Assembly: GCF_021538615.1 (NCBI RefSeq)
Contig: NZ_JAJHIZ010000002.1
Location: 1,184,322-1,248,321 of the forward strand
Length of the DNA: 64,000 nucleotides
Direction: 5' to 3'
From: Niabella agricola
GTDB lineage: Bacteria; Bacteroidota; Bacteroidia; Chitinophagales; Chitinophagaceae
The stretch's first letter is position 1. Each line of letters starts with the position of its first letter. Shown piece by piece: positions 1 to 9,215 of this stretch. The notes below the pieces were generated by a model, which searched no databases, was not told the DNA's origin, and saw only the letters and a list, made by a program, of their open reading frames with translations. Made by a program: the position numbers and the translations under genes.

Positions 1-1421
1 TTGGATCGTAAAGAATACCGGTTGACCTGGATATTATTATTAAAGTTCTGCCGCTTATCCATCTTAATGATCCCGTTATCCCGGGTATAGGCGGCGGCGA
101 TATAGTATCGGGCCACTTTTCCACCCCCACTTACGTTGAGGTTGTAGCGCTGGTTATAGGTAACCTTATCCAGCAGCATCTTTTGCCAGTCTATAGCGGG
201 GTATCTTACAGGATCTGTTCCCTGTGCAGTATAATAGATCTTGCTTTCGTCATAAGGAAGACGGGTGCCCTGTACCCGGGTACGTACTGCTTCATTCTGT
301 AATTTCATAAAGGTTACCGGATCTGCAAAACGCACATTTTCCGTTGGGGAAGATGAAGAACCCTCGGCCCTGAATTTAACCTGGGCCGCGCCCTGCTTTC
401 CTTCCTTGGTAGTTACCAAAATAACACCATTGGCACCTCTTGCCCCATAGAGCGCCGTTGCATTTGCGTCTTTCATTACAGAGAAGCTGGCAATATCATC
501 CACTGTTAAACGGGAGAGATCGCCGGTTTCCATCTCTACCCCGTCAATTAAGATCAGGGGATTCGCCTTCCCGGTTCCAAACGTGGTTACACCCCGCACA
601 AAAAACTGCGCATCATCTGCACCCGGCTCTCCACTCCGCTGGTAGGCAATTACCCCCGCGATACGACCCGCCAGTGCTGTAGTAAGATTGCTGGACGGCA
701 CCCGCAATGTAGACGGGTCAACCGTTGTAACGGAACCTACTACCGCTTCCTTTCGTTGCTTTTGTCCGAAGGCAGTAATGACCACCTCATCCATTTTTTG
801 TTTTTCAAGATCTTCCTCCAGTACGATCACCATGTTGCGTTCTGTACCGGCAGCCAGGGTCTTGGTTTTATAGCCCACGGCCGTAACCACCAGGGAGTCC
901 TGTTCCGAATCTATCTCAATCATAAATTCTCCTGCATTTCCGGTAGAAGCACCACGCTGGGTACCCTTAATCGCAACCGAAGCTCCTGCAATAGGAGCAC
1001 TCTGTACGTTTATAACCTTCCCGTTCAGTACCCATGAAAAAGCCTGCTGCCGGCCGGGTGCCCGGAAAATGGTCACCATCCGGTTTCCCGTTTTCTGATA
1101 GCGAAGACCGGTGCCCTGCAACAGTTCCTCCAATGCCTGATCAACCGTGGCATCCTTTACCACTACCTTTACCCGAAGCCCCGACAAGGACTCGTTTTTA
1201 TAAAAAAAGCTATAGTTTGTCTGCCGTTCAATAACTTTAAGCGCCTGCTCAATCGGCATGTCCCGGAGGTTCAAACTCACTTTTTCCTGTCCGCTGCTTT
1301 TTGCTGCAATACACTGGAATCCCGTTAACAGGATCATTAAAATGGAAAGCTTCATTAAAAGGAATGACTTAATAAGGGTTCGATGTTTTAGTTTTCCTAA
1401 AACACGAAAAATTAATTTCAT
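1..1421 (-). CDS. SusC/RagA-type TonB-dependent transducer, STN domain present (partial, C-terminus outside window)
   Basis: N-terminal 473 residues of an outer-membrane TonB-dependent transporter; the gene runs off the left edge. I read it by translating the complement from the ATG at 1421. A hydrophobic signal segment (about residues 18-40) is followed by an STN domain (about 47-120, with the motif LRDMPIEQALKVIERQT), a carboxypeptidase-regulatory-like beta-sandwich (about 130-205), a TonB-box-like stretch (DEVVITAF) and the plug with SGEPGADDAQFFVRG and ALYGARGANGVILVTT. STN domains contact a FecR-type anti-sigma factor in the periplasm. The FecR and sigma genes lie just upstream on the same strand, so this is the ligand-sensing transporter of that trio. 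A SusD partner is presumably beyond the left edge. Substrate cannot be told from this fragment. Confidence 0.95.
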   Translation of the reverse strand, partial: MKLIFRVLGKLKHRTLIKSFLLMKLSILMILLTGFQCIAAKSSGQEKVSLNLRDMPIEQALKVIERQTNYSFFYKNESLSGLRVKVVVKDATVDQALEELLQGTGLRYQKTGNRMVTIFRAPGRQQAFSWVLNGKVINVQSAPIAGASVAIKGTQRGASTGNAGEFMIEIDSEQDSLVVTAVGYKTKTLAAGTERNMVIVLEEDLEKQKMDEVVITAFGQKQRKEAVVGSVTTVDPSTLRVPSSNLTTALAGRIAGVIAYQRSGEPGADDAQFFVRGVTTFGTGKANPLILIDGVEMETGDLSRLTVDDIASFSVMKDANATALYGARGANGVILVTTKEGKQGAAQVKFRAEGSSSSPTENVRFADPVTFMKLQNEAVRTRVQGTRLPYDESKIYYTAQGTDPVRYPAIDWQKMLLDKVTYNQRYNLNVSGGGKVARYYIAAAYTRDNGIIKMDKRQNFNNNIQVNRYSLRS

Positions 1422-1481
1422 ATTTTTGTAATGATTTAATGTTATAATTCGCTGGGGAAGCGGTTTATTTCTGAAAATCCC

Positions 1482-1515
1482 GCGGGAAGTGCTGCAAACA
1501 TTTCCCGCTTTTTTT
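1482..1515. terminator. Possible hairpin between FecR gene and SusC gene
   Basis: A 7-bp stem (GCGGGAA at 1482-1488 and TTCCCGC at 1502-1508) is followed by seven T on the plus strand. The genes here are transcribed leftward, and in that direction only a weak T-rich stretch follows. It may be a partial terminator or attenuator between anti-sigma and transporter genes, or chance. Confidence 0.3.
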
Positions 1516-1554
1516 AATTGCTGATCATCATATGGCCGTATTCTTTTTATTATG

Positions 1555-2613
1555 TCAAGGAGAAATCGTTACAGTTTTATTATGAATGGTATAATGAAAT
1601 GCACCGGTCAACTTCAGGGATTCCAGAACCTGTCCCAGGCTGGCTGCTTCTTCCACGGCCCCGCTGTATTCTGTGTTCCTGAGTTTATTATCCGTTATGA
1701 ATATTTCCACGTCAAACCACCGGGACAACTCACGGGCGATGTCGTCCAGCCGTTGTTTATCAAAAACCAGCCGGTTCTGCACCCATTGTGTTTCTGCAGC
1801 ACCGGAACTATCTGCAACCGGCTTTATTTTTTTCAGTGCGTACAGGAACCCCGCCTCCTTATCAGCCGTCCCCTTGTTTTGCAAGGCTCCGGAATTGTCG
1901 ATGGAGATCTTTTCAAAAGGCTTTAATAAAAACTTCCGCGCGGGATCCTTCCGCATACTGATCTCAACCGATCCCCGGATCAGGGTTGTTTCCGTATGGC
2001 CGTCATTCTTATAAGCCCGTACATTAAAGGTGGTACCTAGTACTTTTACATCGATGGTTTCTGTGTGAATGATAAACGGACGCTCTTTATCTTTTATCAC
2101 ATCAAAATAAGCTTCACCGGTAAGCGATATTTCGCGGTTCTTTTTCCCGTAATCGTCTTTATAAGCTACACGGCTCTCGGCATTCAGCCACACCTGCGTA
2201 CCATCCGGGAGGAGGATATACGACTTTGATCCCTTCTTGGTTGCTACCACGTTTTGTTTCAGAGACCGATTACCGGATGCATAGAACAGGTATAACCCCG
2301 TTCCGGCTACAAGCAACAGGCAGGCAGCTGCTACCGCCATCCTGTTTAACCGGAATAATTTTGACGACCGTTCCGGAAGCGCCTCCTGAACGGCCTGTTT
2401 CCGATGAAGGCGTTGTAATAACGCATCCACTTCCGGAACTGCGTAGCCGTTTTCATAATCCAGCCGCTGACGGAAAAGATCATCTACCAATGACGCCAGC
2501 AACGCATCCTCCGGGTGCTGCGCCAGGAGTGTTCTTAATTCCTTTAGTTCGGGCAATGACAGTTCCCCTGACTTCTTTCTTGCCAATAGCTCGATCAATC
2601 TGTTTGCTGTCAT
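1555..2613 (-). CDS. FecR-family anti-sigma factor
   Basis: 352-residue inner-membrane anti-sigma factor that holds the neighbouring ECF sigma factor until the STN domain of the transporter signals substrate binding. Order of parts: cytoplasmic sigma-binding segment (about 1-80), one membrane helix (about 90-112, AVAAACLLLVAGTGLYLF), periplasmic FecR domain (about 118-215, with LPDGTQVWLNAES and LTGEAYFDV) and a C-terminal DUF4974-type domain (about 275-350, FDKQRLDDIARELSRWFDV). This is the usual Bacteroidota architecture and length. It lies 64 bp downstream of the sigma gene and 133 bp upstream of the STN transporter gene, so the three form one regulatory unit. Confidence 0.95.
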   Translation of the reverse strand: MTANRLIELLARKKSGELSLPELKELRTLLAQHPEDALLASLVDDLFRQRLDYENGYAVPEVDALLQRLHRKQAVQEALPERSSKLFRLNRMAVAAACLLLVAGTGLYLFYASGNRSLKQNVVATKKGSKSYILLPDGTQVWLNAESRVAYKDDYGKKNREISLTGEAYFDVIKDKERPFIIHTETIDVKVLGTTFNVRAYKNDGHTETTLIRGSVEISMRKDPARKFLLKPFEKISIDNSGALQNKGTADKEAGFLYALKKIKPVADSSGAAETQWVQNRLVFDKQRLDDIARELSRWFDVEIFITDNKLRNTEYSGAVEEAASLGQVLESLKLTGAFHYTIHNKTVTISP

Positions 2614-2677
2614 GCACTAACGGTTATTCGACTATACAGACAATATTTTCGCCGGCATCCCCCCAAGACTACGGGAA

Positions 2678-3262
2678 TTATTTTTGAACTTTTTTTTGCG
2701 CATAGTATATCGCATATTCCGGCAATGACTCCTCCAGTATATCTACGATCCGTTTCATAGCGATGGTCATCTGGTTCTCGACGGTCTTTATTGATAAGCC
2801 CAGTAAGGTGGCTACATCCTGGTATTTTAATCCGTCTTCTTTGATCAGGCGGAAAATCAGGCGGCAACGGGAAGGCAGTTCATTGATTGCACCGGCAATT
2901 TTTTGAAGGTTCTCTTTCGCGATCATGCTTTTCTCAGGTGTTTTAAACGACAGGAAGCCGGACTCCCCCAACTCTTCAAAGCCGGTCCCCTTCCGGCTCT
3001 TAATATAGTTCAATGCCTGGTGCCGTGTAGCGATATAAATGTAATGTGAAAAGTTTCGTATCGCGGTAAGTGTTTTCCGGTTCTCCCAGATCTTTACAAA
3101 AACATCACTTACTACTTCCTCCGATTGGTGCCGGTCGTTGATCACTGAATTTGCAAACGATACCAGTCCGGGCAGGTAATGCCGGAATAGCTGATCAAAA
3201 GCGGAATGATCATTCCGTTCTGCAATCAATTCTGTAAGGGCCTTAATTTCCTCTGTAGTCAT
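2678..3262 (-). CDS. ECF-type RNA polymerase sigma factor (sigma-70 family)
   Basis: 194 residues, normal for Bacteroidota ECF sigma factors. Region 2 covers about residues 20-90 (FDQLFRHYLPGLVSFANSVI, then SEEVVSDVFVKIWENR), and region 4 about 125-180 (LPSRCRLIFRLIKEDGLKYQ, then LLGLSIKTVENQMTIAMKRI, a helix-turn-helix). It should direct RNA polymerase to the promoter of the adjacent SusC-type system once released from FecR. It is first in the sigma/FecR/SusC order, and its start is the only good one. No clear Bacteroidota-type promoter was seen upstream. Confidence 0.95.
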   Translation of the reverse strand: MTTEEIKALTELIAERNDHSAFDQLFRHYLPGLVSFANSVINDRHQSEEVVSDVFVKIWENRKTLTAIRNFSHYIYIATRHQALNYIKSRKGTGFEELGESGFLSFKTPEKSMIAKENLQKIAGAINELPSRCRLIFRLIKEDGLKYQDVATLLGLSIKTVENQMTIAMKRIVDILEESLPEYAIYYAQKKVQK

Positions 3263-3656
3263 CTTGTCGGTCGTTCAATCGTTTTGCTTTAAGCATTCCG
3301 CATGGCAAGTATTTAGTCATTAAGACAGTTTTTATCACCTCATCCCCCCAAAGCTGTTATAATTTATTTATTATTTTTATCCCTGCGGTCCGGGAATTAC
3401 AACGAAGCAATCAAAAAAAGTCCGGGCCGCACCCTTCCGCCTGATTATTGCGAAACCGGGCGGCAACGTTTTTCCAAAATCTTCCGCGGCAAAACTATTT
3501 TATCCGGCACCACCCGACGCATGATATCTTGATCATTCCTGATGCTATTTTGATCTGCCGGCCGCGGCCGGTATGCAAAGCATGGCCGGCGGGCAACCCG
3601 GGTTTGATTCCCGGCCGGTTGTCTTTAAGAGAAGAAAGTACGAACTTCGCCGGTAT
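3263..3656. other. Intergenic region between sigma gene and HExxH gene
   Basis: Divergent intergenic stretch, AT-rich around 3290-3400. It must carry the promoters for the leftward sigma gene and the rightward HExxH gene, but I could not find a convincing TTTG/TAnnTTTG pair on either strand. Short ORFs here do not look like real proteins. Confidence 0.5.
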
Positions 3657-4154
3657 ATGAACCTTAATGCTTTTGAATGTTGTCTGGCCTTTATCCGGTC
3701 CATTGGTATTCCCGTTGCGGAGCGGAGTATTGAAGAAGCAACGTTTCTGCCCGGTATACTCATTTGTGACGGAGGTATCGTAATTGACAGGGCGCAGCTG
3801 AAATATCCCGGGGATGTTTTGCATGAAGCAGGACATATTGCGGTTATTCCTGCAGCAGAACGCGCAACCGTTTGCGGTTCGAACATTGCCAACCGGCCCG
3901 AGCGGGCCGCCGAAGAGATGATGGCCATTGCCTGGTCTTATGCAGCCTGCAGGTACCTGGATATTGACCCCTATTTTGTATTTCATGATGAAGGATACCA
4001 GCACGGCGGGAAGCAAATAGCGGACCAGTTTGCAGCAGGGCAATGGTTTGGTGTACCCATGCTGCAGTATGCAGGAATGACTGCCGAGCCACGAATGGCT
4101 GAAACGCTTAACCGGCCTGCCTATCCGGTTATGGTGCAATGGCTGCGACCCTGA
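3657..4154 (+). CDS. Small conserved-looking protein with HExxH metal-binding motif, function unknown
   Basis: Not assigned to a named family. The chosen ATG gives 165 residues beginning MNLNAFECCLAFIRSIGIPV; an ATG 84 bp upstream is possible but adds a low-quality, Arg-rich leader. The sequence is protein-like, and the core VLHEAGHIAVIP (about residues 54-65) is an HExxH motif as in zincin metallopeptidases. A clear third ligand is not obvious; conserved-looking Glu pairs follow in RAAEEMMAIAWSY. There is no signal peptide or membrane helix, so it is probably cytoplasmic. It stands alone on the plus strand between the sigma-factor unit and the glycosidase cluster, and nothing links it to glycan use. 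A minus-strand ORF over the same stretch is compositionally poor and was rejected. Confidence 0.7.
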   Translation: MNLNAFECCLAFIRSIGIPVAERSIEEATFLPGILICDGGIVIDRAQLKYPGDVLHEAGHIAVIPAAERATVCGSNIANRPERAAEEMMAIAWSYAACRYLDIDPYFVFHDEGYQHGGKQIADQFAAGQWFGVPMLQYAGMTAEPRMAETLNRPAYPVMVQWLRP

Positions 4155-4318
4155 CAAAATGCTCCGTAGCTTTCAAAAAGAGCCCCAGAGCAACGGTCCT
4201 GTTATAGAGGATTTCGCAAGGATCCCTCCACTATGGCCAGGATAACAGCGATCATTCTAACCGGGATGGATGACGGTACCCGATCACCTATCTGCCATCT
4301 ATCGTTTGCTATCGATAC

Positions 4319-6847
4319 TCAATCAATAAGAACCGATGCCTGTCCCGCTGTTAATCCGTCTGCTTCTGCTTTTATTCTTATGGAACCCTTCGCTCCTTTC
4401 TTTGCTTTTACAATTACCAGTACCATTCCGTTATAAGCACTTTTCTCTGTACTTTGAAAGGATTCGAAGCTGGTGGCATCACCATTATCGGTGGCCACGA
4501 TCTCACCGGGGCCTTCTATGCGGAACCGGATCTTCGGATGCGAACGGGGTACCATGTGGTTATCTGCGTCTTCCACACGTACCGTGATAAAGGCCAGGTC
4601 GTTGCCGGTGATCTTTTTTACATGATTGCTCAGTGAAAGTTTTACAGCATCACCGGTCGTTTGTACCGCATCCGTTGCCCAGTATTTCCCGTTTTTATAT
4701 ACAACAACCTTTAATGCCCCAGGTTTGTACCGCACCTGGTCCCACACCAGGCGAAAATCCTTTCCGGCCTGTTTCTTTTTGCGGCCCAGGCTTTTGCCAT
4801 TCAGGAATAATTCGGCTTCATCTCCTGAGGTATATACATATACCGGCACCAGAGAATCTATCCGCTCCTGCCAGTTCCAGTGCGGAAGGATATGTGCCAT
4901 CGGATGATTGGGGCGCCAGTGCGATTGATAAAGGTAAAATCGGTCTTTGGGAAAGCCTGCCAGGTCGATGATTCCAAAATAACTGCTACGGGAAGGTGGT
5001 TTATTCCGCTGCAGCTCCTCCAGTGCTTTTTCCAGCTCCGCACGTTTGGAAGGATCATTCCTGAAGTTCAGCAAATTGGTTTCATCCGATCCGTACGGGG
5101 TGGGTTCACCCAGGTAATCAAATCCCGTCCATACAAATTCGCCTAGCAGGTGCGGGAACTTCGCGTTAGTGCGGAATTGTTCATCCGGCGTACAACCCCA
5201 GCCCGGATGATCGAGGTCGTAGGAACTGATCTGACAGTTCCGGCGGTTTGTTCCAAAAAAATATTCACCCCGGGAGCTTACACAGCTCGAGGTTTCACTG
5301 CCCATGGTAGGCATGTTTGCATAACGCGGATCGGCATCCCATTTTGCCTGTTGTTCAAAAAAATAGTTCACCCCCATCAGATCCAATCCCTGAACAGCAC
5401 CGGATGATCTTCCTCCATCAGGGTCGTTATAGCCATTTGAAACCGGCCGTGTCGGGTCTTCCCGGCGCATGATCCCCGCCAGCTCTTTTGTCATGGCTAC
5501 ATCCCGCTGATCCATCACTTCATTCCCGATACTCCAGATCACTACCGAAGGATGGTTCCGGTCCCGGTGCACCAGGGCCACCAGGTCTTTCTCATGCCAA
5601 TCATCATATAATTTGTTATAGTCGTTCTTTTTCTTCCCGTGTTTCCAGGCATCAAAAGCTTCATCCCAAACCAGGAAGCCCATTTCATCCGCCAATGCCA
5701 GGAGTTCGGGTGCCGGCGGGTTATGCGAAGTACGGATGGCATTCGCTCCCATTTCTTTCAGCAATACCAGCTGGCGTCTTAATGCGCTTGTATTCATCGC
5801 AGCTCCTAAAGCGCCCAGATCATGATGGTTGCATACACCCTGGATGGCTACACGTTTCCCGTTTAATAAAAATCCGTTCCGCGCCGTAAATTCGATCGTT
5901 CTGATCCCGAAAGTACTGTAATAGGTATCCGTTTTCCTGCCATTAACGAGCACTGTAGTTACGGCAACATAGCGGCTGGGTGTTTCAATACTCCAGATCC
6001 GGGGATTAGGGATGGTAACCGCAACATTCATTTTGCTACCGGCTCCTGCCAGCTCGATGTTTTTATTTTGAACCGTAGCTACTTTCTTTTTGAGTGTGTT
6101 TCCAGCACCGGCCTCATAAATATCGGTCTGCAGCAGTGCCTTCACAGATTTTCCCGTTTCGTTTGATACGGTTACCGCCATTTTTACAACCGCTGTCTGT
6201 GGGGTAACTTCCGGCGTAGTGATATAGGTGCCCCAATGATCCACATGCACCGGTCCGGTTTTAACAAGCCACACATGGCGGTAAATGCCAGCACCGGGAT
6301 ACCAGCGCGAATCCCATTTTTCCGTATTCAATTTTACCGCCAGTATATTTTCTTTTCCCAACAGGATATAGGGTGTGAGGTCCATCCGAAACGAAGTATA
6401 TCCGTAAGGCCAGGTACCAACGTAATGCCCGTTGAGCCAGATCTCCGCATAGGCCATGGCCCCGTCAAAATCCACGAATATCTTTTTGCCGGCATCTGTG
6501 GCCGGGATCTTAAAATGTTTGCGGTACCAGCCAATGCCTTTCCAGGGTAACTTTCCCGTTTCGCCGGCCAGATCGATACGGAAGGGTCCTGTAATGGCCC
6601 AATCGTGCGGCAGGGACAGCCGCTGCCAGTCCTGGTCATTAAACGTTGTGGCTTCTGCCTGCTGTGGTTCCTCCAGCCTCGATCCGTCGGACTGCAATCC
6701 GTACCGTTTAAACAACCATCCTTCATCAAAGGATTCGGTTCCGGCATTTCCCAGGCGGGTAAAGGACGATTGTGCCTTACTGCTGTCGGCCATTAACAAG
6801 GTGGCCATAGCGGCCAGTATCCATCGAAAGCCTGAAATAAATCGCAT
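4319..6847 (-). CDS. GH2 beta-galactosidase-type glycosidase
   Basis: 842-residue secreted glycosidase, signal peptide about 1-25. GH2 sugar-binding jelly roll (about 40-200), immunoglobulin-like domain (about 205-315), TIM barrel (about 320-600) and C-terminal DUF4982-type and Ig-like domains containing VYTSGDEAELFLNGKSLGR. The acid/base is Glu443 in SIGNEV. The likely nucleophile is Glu518 in MGSETSS, 75 residues later, matching the spacing in E. coli LacZ. The DUF4982 arrangement is typical of Bacteroidota exo-beta-galactosidases, but beta-mannosidase or beta-glucuronidase activity is not excluded. It is last in the nine-gene minus-strand cluster, 92 bp after the GH20-like gene, and would remove terminal beta-galactose in the periplasm. 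Confidence 0.9.
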   Translation of the reverse strand: MRFISGFRWILAAMATLLMADSSKAQSSFTRLGNAGTESFDEGWLFKRYGLQSDGSRLEEPQQAEATTFNDQDWQRLSLPHDWAITGPFRIDLAGETGKLPWKGIGWYRKHFKIPATDAGKKIFVDFDGAMAYAEIWLNGHYVGTWPYGYTSFRMDLTPYILLGKENILAVKLNTEKWDSRWYPGAGIYRHVWLVKTGPVHVDHWGTYITTPEVTPQTAVVKMAVTVSNETGKSVKALLQTDIYEAGAGNTLKKKVATVQNKNIELAGAGSKMNVAVTIPNPRIWSIETPSRYVAVTTVLVNGRKTDTYYSTFGIRTIEFTARNGFLLNGKRVAIQGVCNHHDLGALGAAMNTSALRRQLVLLKEMGANAIRTSHNPPAPELLALADEMGFLVWDEAFDAWKHGKKKNDYNKLYDDWHEKDLVALVHRDRNHPSVVIWSIGNEVMDQRDVAMTKELAGIMRREDPTRPVSNGYNDPDGGRSSGAVQGLDLMGVNYFFEQQAKWDADPRYANMPTMGSETSSCVSSRGEYFFGTNRRNCQISSYDLDHPGWGCTPDEQFRTNAKFPHLLGEFVWTGFDYLGEPTPYGSDETNLLNFRNDPSKRAELEKALEELQRNKPPSRSSYFGIIDLAGFPKDRFYLYQSHWRPNHPMAHILPHWNWQERIDSLVPVYVYTSGDEAELFLNGKSLGRKKKQAGKDFRLVWDQVRYKPGALKVVVYKNGKYWATDAVQTTGDAVKLSLSNHVKKITGNDLAFITVRVEDADNHMVPRSHPKIRFRIEGPGEIVATDNGDATSFESFQSTEKSAYNGMVLVIVKAKKGAKGSIRIKAEADGLTAGQASVLID

Positions 6848-6939
6848 TTTTTTTATATTGTTGTTATAAGTATTTCTGAACAGGATTGTATTATTCCCGG
6901 GGAACCGAGCGCCTTTAAAGACAAATGGTTCGTTTCTGA

Positions 6940-9042
6940 CTACAACCCTCTTATCATATCATCCGGAAATTCTACATTAAATACTTTTAAATCCCTGAGC
7001 TGTGCTTTGGCGGCATTTTTTCTGTCGCCGATCCACTGCAAGGGGAAAAAGAGCGTTTGTACCCTGGCTGTTTGCTTACCATTGGGAAAGGTTTTTTTGA
7101 CGCCTTCCAGTTTTTCTTTCAGTACACCATTTACAAAAAGCGATGTTCCTTTATGGTTGCCTTTAATAACGATCTTTGTCCATTCATTAGCAGGAACCGA
7201 ATAATCAAAGCTGTAATGATATCCTTCTCTTGTAAAACCCAGTTTACCGGTGCCCTGCTGGTTGATGGTAACCATGGCATCTCCGGAGCCAAACAATACC
7301 GCGTCCGGAGCATTCCCCTGTTCCGGTTTTATCGAAAAGCTAACCGTATAGCCATACCCGATCCCCGGAAACGGTGTTGTTATAAAACTTGTTCCTCCTT
7401 TTAAACGGATCGATTTTTCATGTTGATCGAATGCGGCATTTGTTCGCGCTGTTTTACCCGGTGCGGTAAAATGACCGTGGCCATCCATTGCCAGTACCAA
7501 TGAATCTTTTGAATGAATACGGCCCAGCATATTCAACCCCGGGCCTTCGCCGATCTCTTTGGCCTGCGTTGAAAAAGCGGCATATTCCATCGGCTTTGCG
7601 CTGCCACCCCACATTTTTTGCGATAAGACCTGCATGGCCGGAAACACGCGGTGATGGACGTCTTTTTCGGTGATCCCATTGCCCACATGATCATTCCAAA
7701 CTGCAAAAGCACCTCCTCTTAACAGGGGATAATTTTCTTCAAACGTTTCTTTACCGATCCGGTTGGGCGTCCATTCTTCATACAGTTTTTTTACATTCAG
7801 GTAATCGTAGTAGTAACCCGCAGCAGGAACTATATACAGCCATCCATCCGGCGTACTGATGCCTTTATAGCCCAGGGCAAACATATCTTTAGGTTCTGCA
7901 TAGCCATTGTACCAAAGGTTCATCGTAACGCCATCTGCTTTTACCGGCGTGGTACCCTGCGCATGGGTCAGCGATCCCCACATCCGTACTTTTTTCCCAA
8001 ATCCTTCTACGAAACGGATATAGTGATCGGTAAATTTCCGGAACTTTTCCGCGTCCTTTTTAGCATACTCGTCGGTACCGATATGCACTTCCTTCCCGAT
8101 AAAGACCGGGTTGGGACCCTTCAGGTATTCCCGGAATACGTTATCGATCACCGTATAGGTAAGCGGATTGTCCAGGTCCAGGTGATCCATACCATACTGT
8201 TTACTGCCCACACCGGGTACAGCCTTGCTAAAAGCCAGGGAATGCGCCGGCACATCGATTTCGGGTATGATGTTCACCCCATACCGCTGTGCCATTTGCT
8301 GCAATTCAATAAATTCTTTTTTTGTATAGCTTCCGTCCTTTGCTGTGAGGTTAGGATAGGTGTCATTCTGCAAGCGGAAGGCCGAATAGGTACTGTCCCA
8401 GTCATCACCAAAGAACTGTTTAAAGCCGTTATCATTGAGATGAATGTGAAAATCATTCATCTTGTAGTACGACATAAATTTTACATAGTGCTTTAAAAAA
8501 TCAAGCGTGAAAAATTTGCGCCCCACATCCAGTACAAATCCCCGCACTTCATAGTTAGGATAGTCGCGCGCAGTGCCTTTTGGTAATCGCTTTTGTTGCG
8601 GTGCCTGCTCCAATAACTGAAGCAAGGTGCGTGTAGCCCATATGGCACCGGTTACATCCTTTGCCTTAATGGCAATCTGATCATCGATCTGCAGGCTATA
8701 GCCCTCCGGAGGCAACGAGGCTCCGGTTGCATCCAGGCTAAAGAACACCGTTCCTTTTTGCGCCTGCCCTGTTTTTATCAACGTTGTGGTTCCGGGTGTT
8801 ATAATCGCCAGGTCTTCCGCCAGTAACCGCGCCACCGGCAACAGTTCTTTACTATAGCGCGGATCTACAACCAAACGGGTTGCCGGTTTCCATTCAAAAG
8901 ATCCGGTTGCGCCCTGCCATTCCCGTAATGCCGGAATGATAAAAGGTGCCGGGTTGGTTTGTGCCTGTATCCATTCCGGAATTCCGGCCACTACAGCAGC
9001 TACCAGGCAGTACAGTATCCGAAGTTTTTTCATTTTCTTCAT
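6940..9042 (-). CDS. GH20-like beta-N-acetylhexosaminidase with C-terminal LamG-type domain
   Basis: 700 residues from the ATG at 9042, chosen because MKKMKKLRILYCLVAAVVAG starts a clean signal peptide; an ATG at 9087 only adds 15 residues. A GH20b alpha/beta domain (to about 160) leads into a GH20 barrel with RGFVLDVGRKFF, the active-site Asp-Glu pair in HIGTDEY (about residues 324-325), and IIPEIDVPAHSLAF. From about 530 a concanavalin-like LamG fold follows. The active-site context differs from the usual HIGGDE, and the helix and loop lengths differ from the other GH20 in this cluster, so its aminosugar substrate may differ. It lies 173 bp after the GH43 gene and 92 bp before GH2. Confidence 0.88.
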   Translation of the reverse strand: MKKMKKLRILYCLVAAVVAGIPEWIQAQTNPAPFIIPALREWQGATGSFEWKPATRLVVDPRYSKELLPVARLLAEDLAIITPGTTTLIKTGQAQKGTVFFSLDATGASLPPEGYSLQIDDQIAIKAKDVTGAIWATRTLLQLLEQAPQQKRLPKGTARDYPNYEVRGFVLDVGRKFFTLDFLKHYVKFMSYYKMNDFHIHLNDNGFKQFFGDDWDSTYSAFRLQNDTYPNLTAKDGSYTKKEFIELQQMAQRYGVNIIPEIDVPAHSLAFSKAVPGVGSKQYGMDHLDLDNPLTYTVIDNVFREYLKGPNPVFIGKEVHIGTDEYAKKDAEKFRKFTDHYIRFVEGFGKKVRMWGSLTHAQGTTPVKADGVTMNLWYNGYAEPKDMFALGYKGISTPDGWLYIVPAAGYYYDYLNVKKLYEEWTPNRIGKETFEENYPLLRGGAFAVWNDHVGNGITEKDVHHRVFPAMQVLSQKMWGGSAKPMEYAAFSTQAKEIGEGPGLNMLGRIHSKDSLVLAMDGHGHFTAPGKTARTNAAFDQHEKSIRLKGGTSFITTPFPGIGYGYTVSFSIKPEQGNAPDAVLFGSGDAMVTINQQGTGKLGFTREGYHYSFDYSVPANEWTKIVIKGNHKGTSLFVNGVLKEKLEGVKKTFPNGKQTARVQTLFFPLQWIGDRKNAAKAQLRDLKVFNVEFPDDMIRGL

Positions 9043-9215
9043 TCTATGCTGATTTAATTGAGCTTGTTCAAAAATTTTTCTATTCAACGGCCTATCATAA
9101 TCGGGGCTTACCCTGGCATCTAAAATAGTTCATGCAGATCAAAAAAAAGGATCCCGGCCTGTATGCCCCGTAAGCATGCCTGTTATGCAAACGATTGTTC
9201 CGGGCCCCGTTTTTT

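Noticed and set aside
3495..4157. 220-residue minus-strand ORF covering the HExxH gene
   Set aside because: The plus-strand frame has protein-like composition and a recognisable motif; the minus frame is Cys/His/Pro-rich without any domain.
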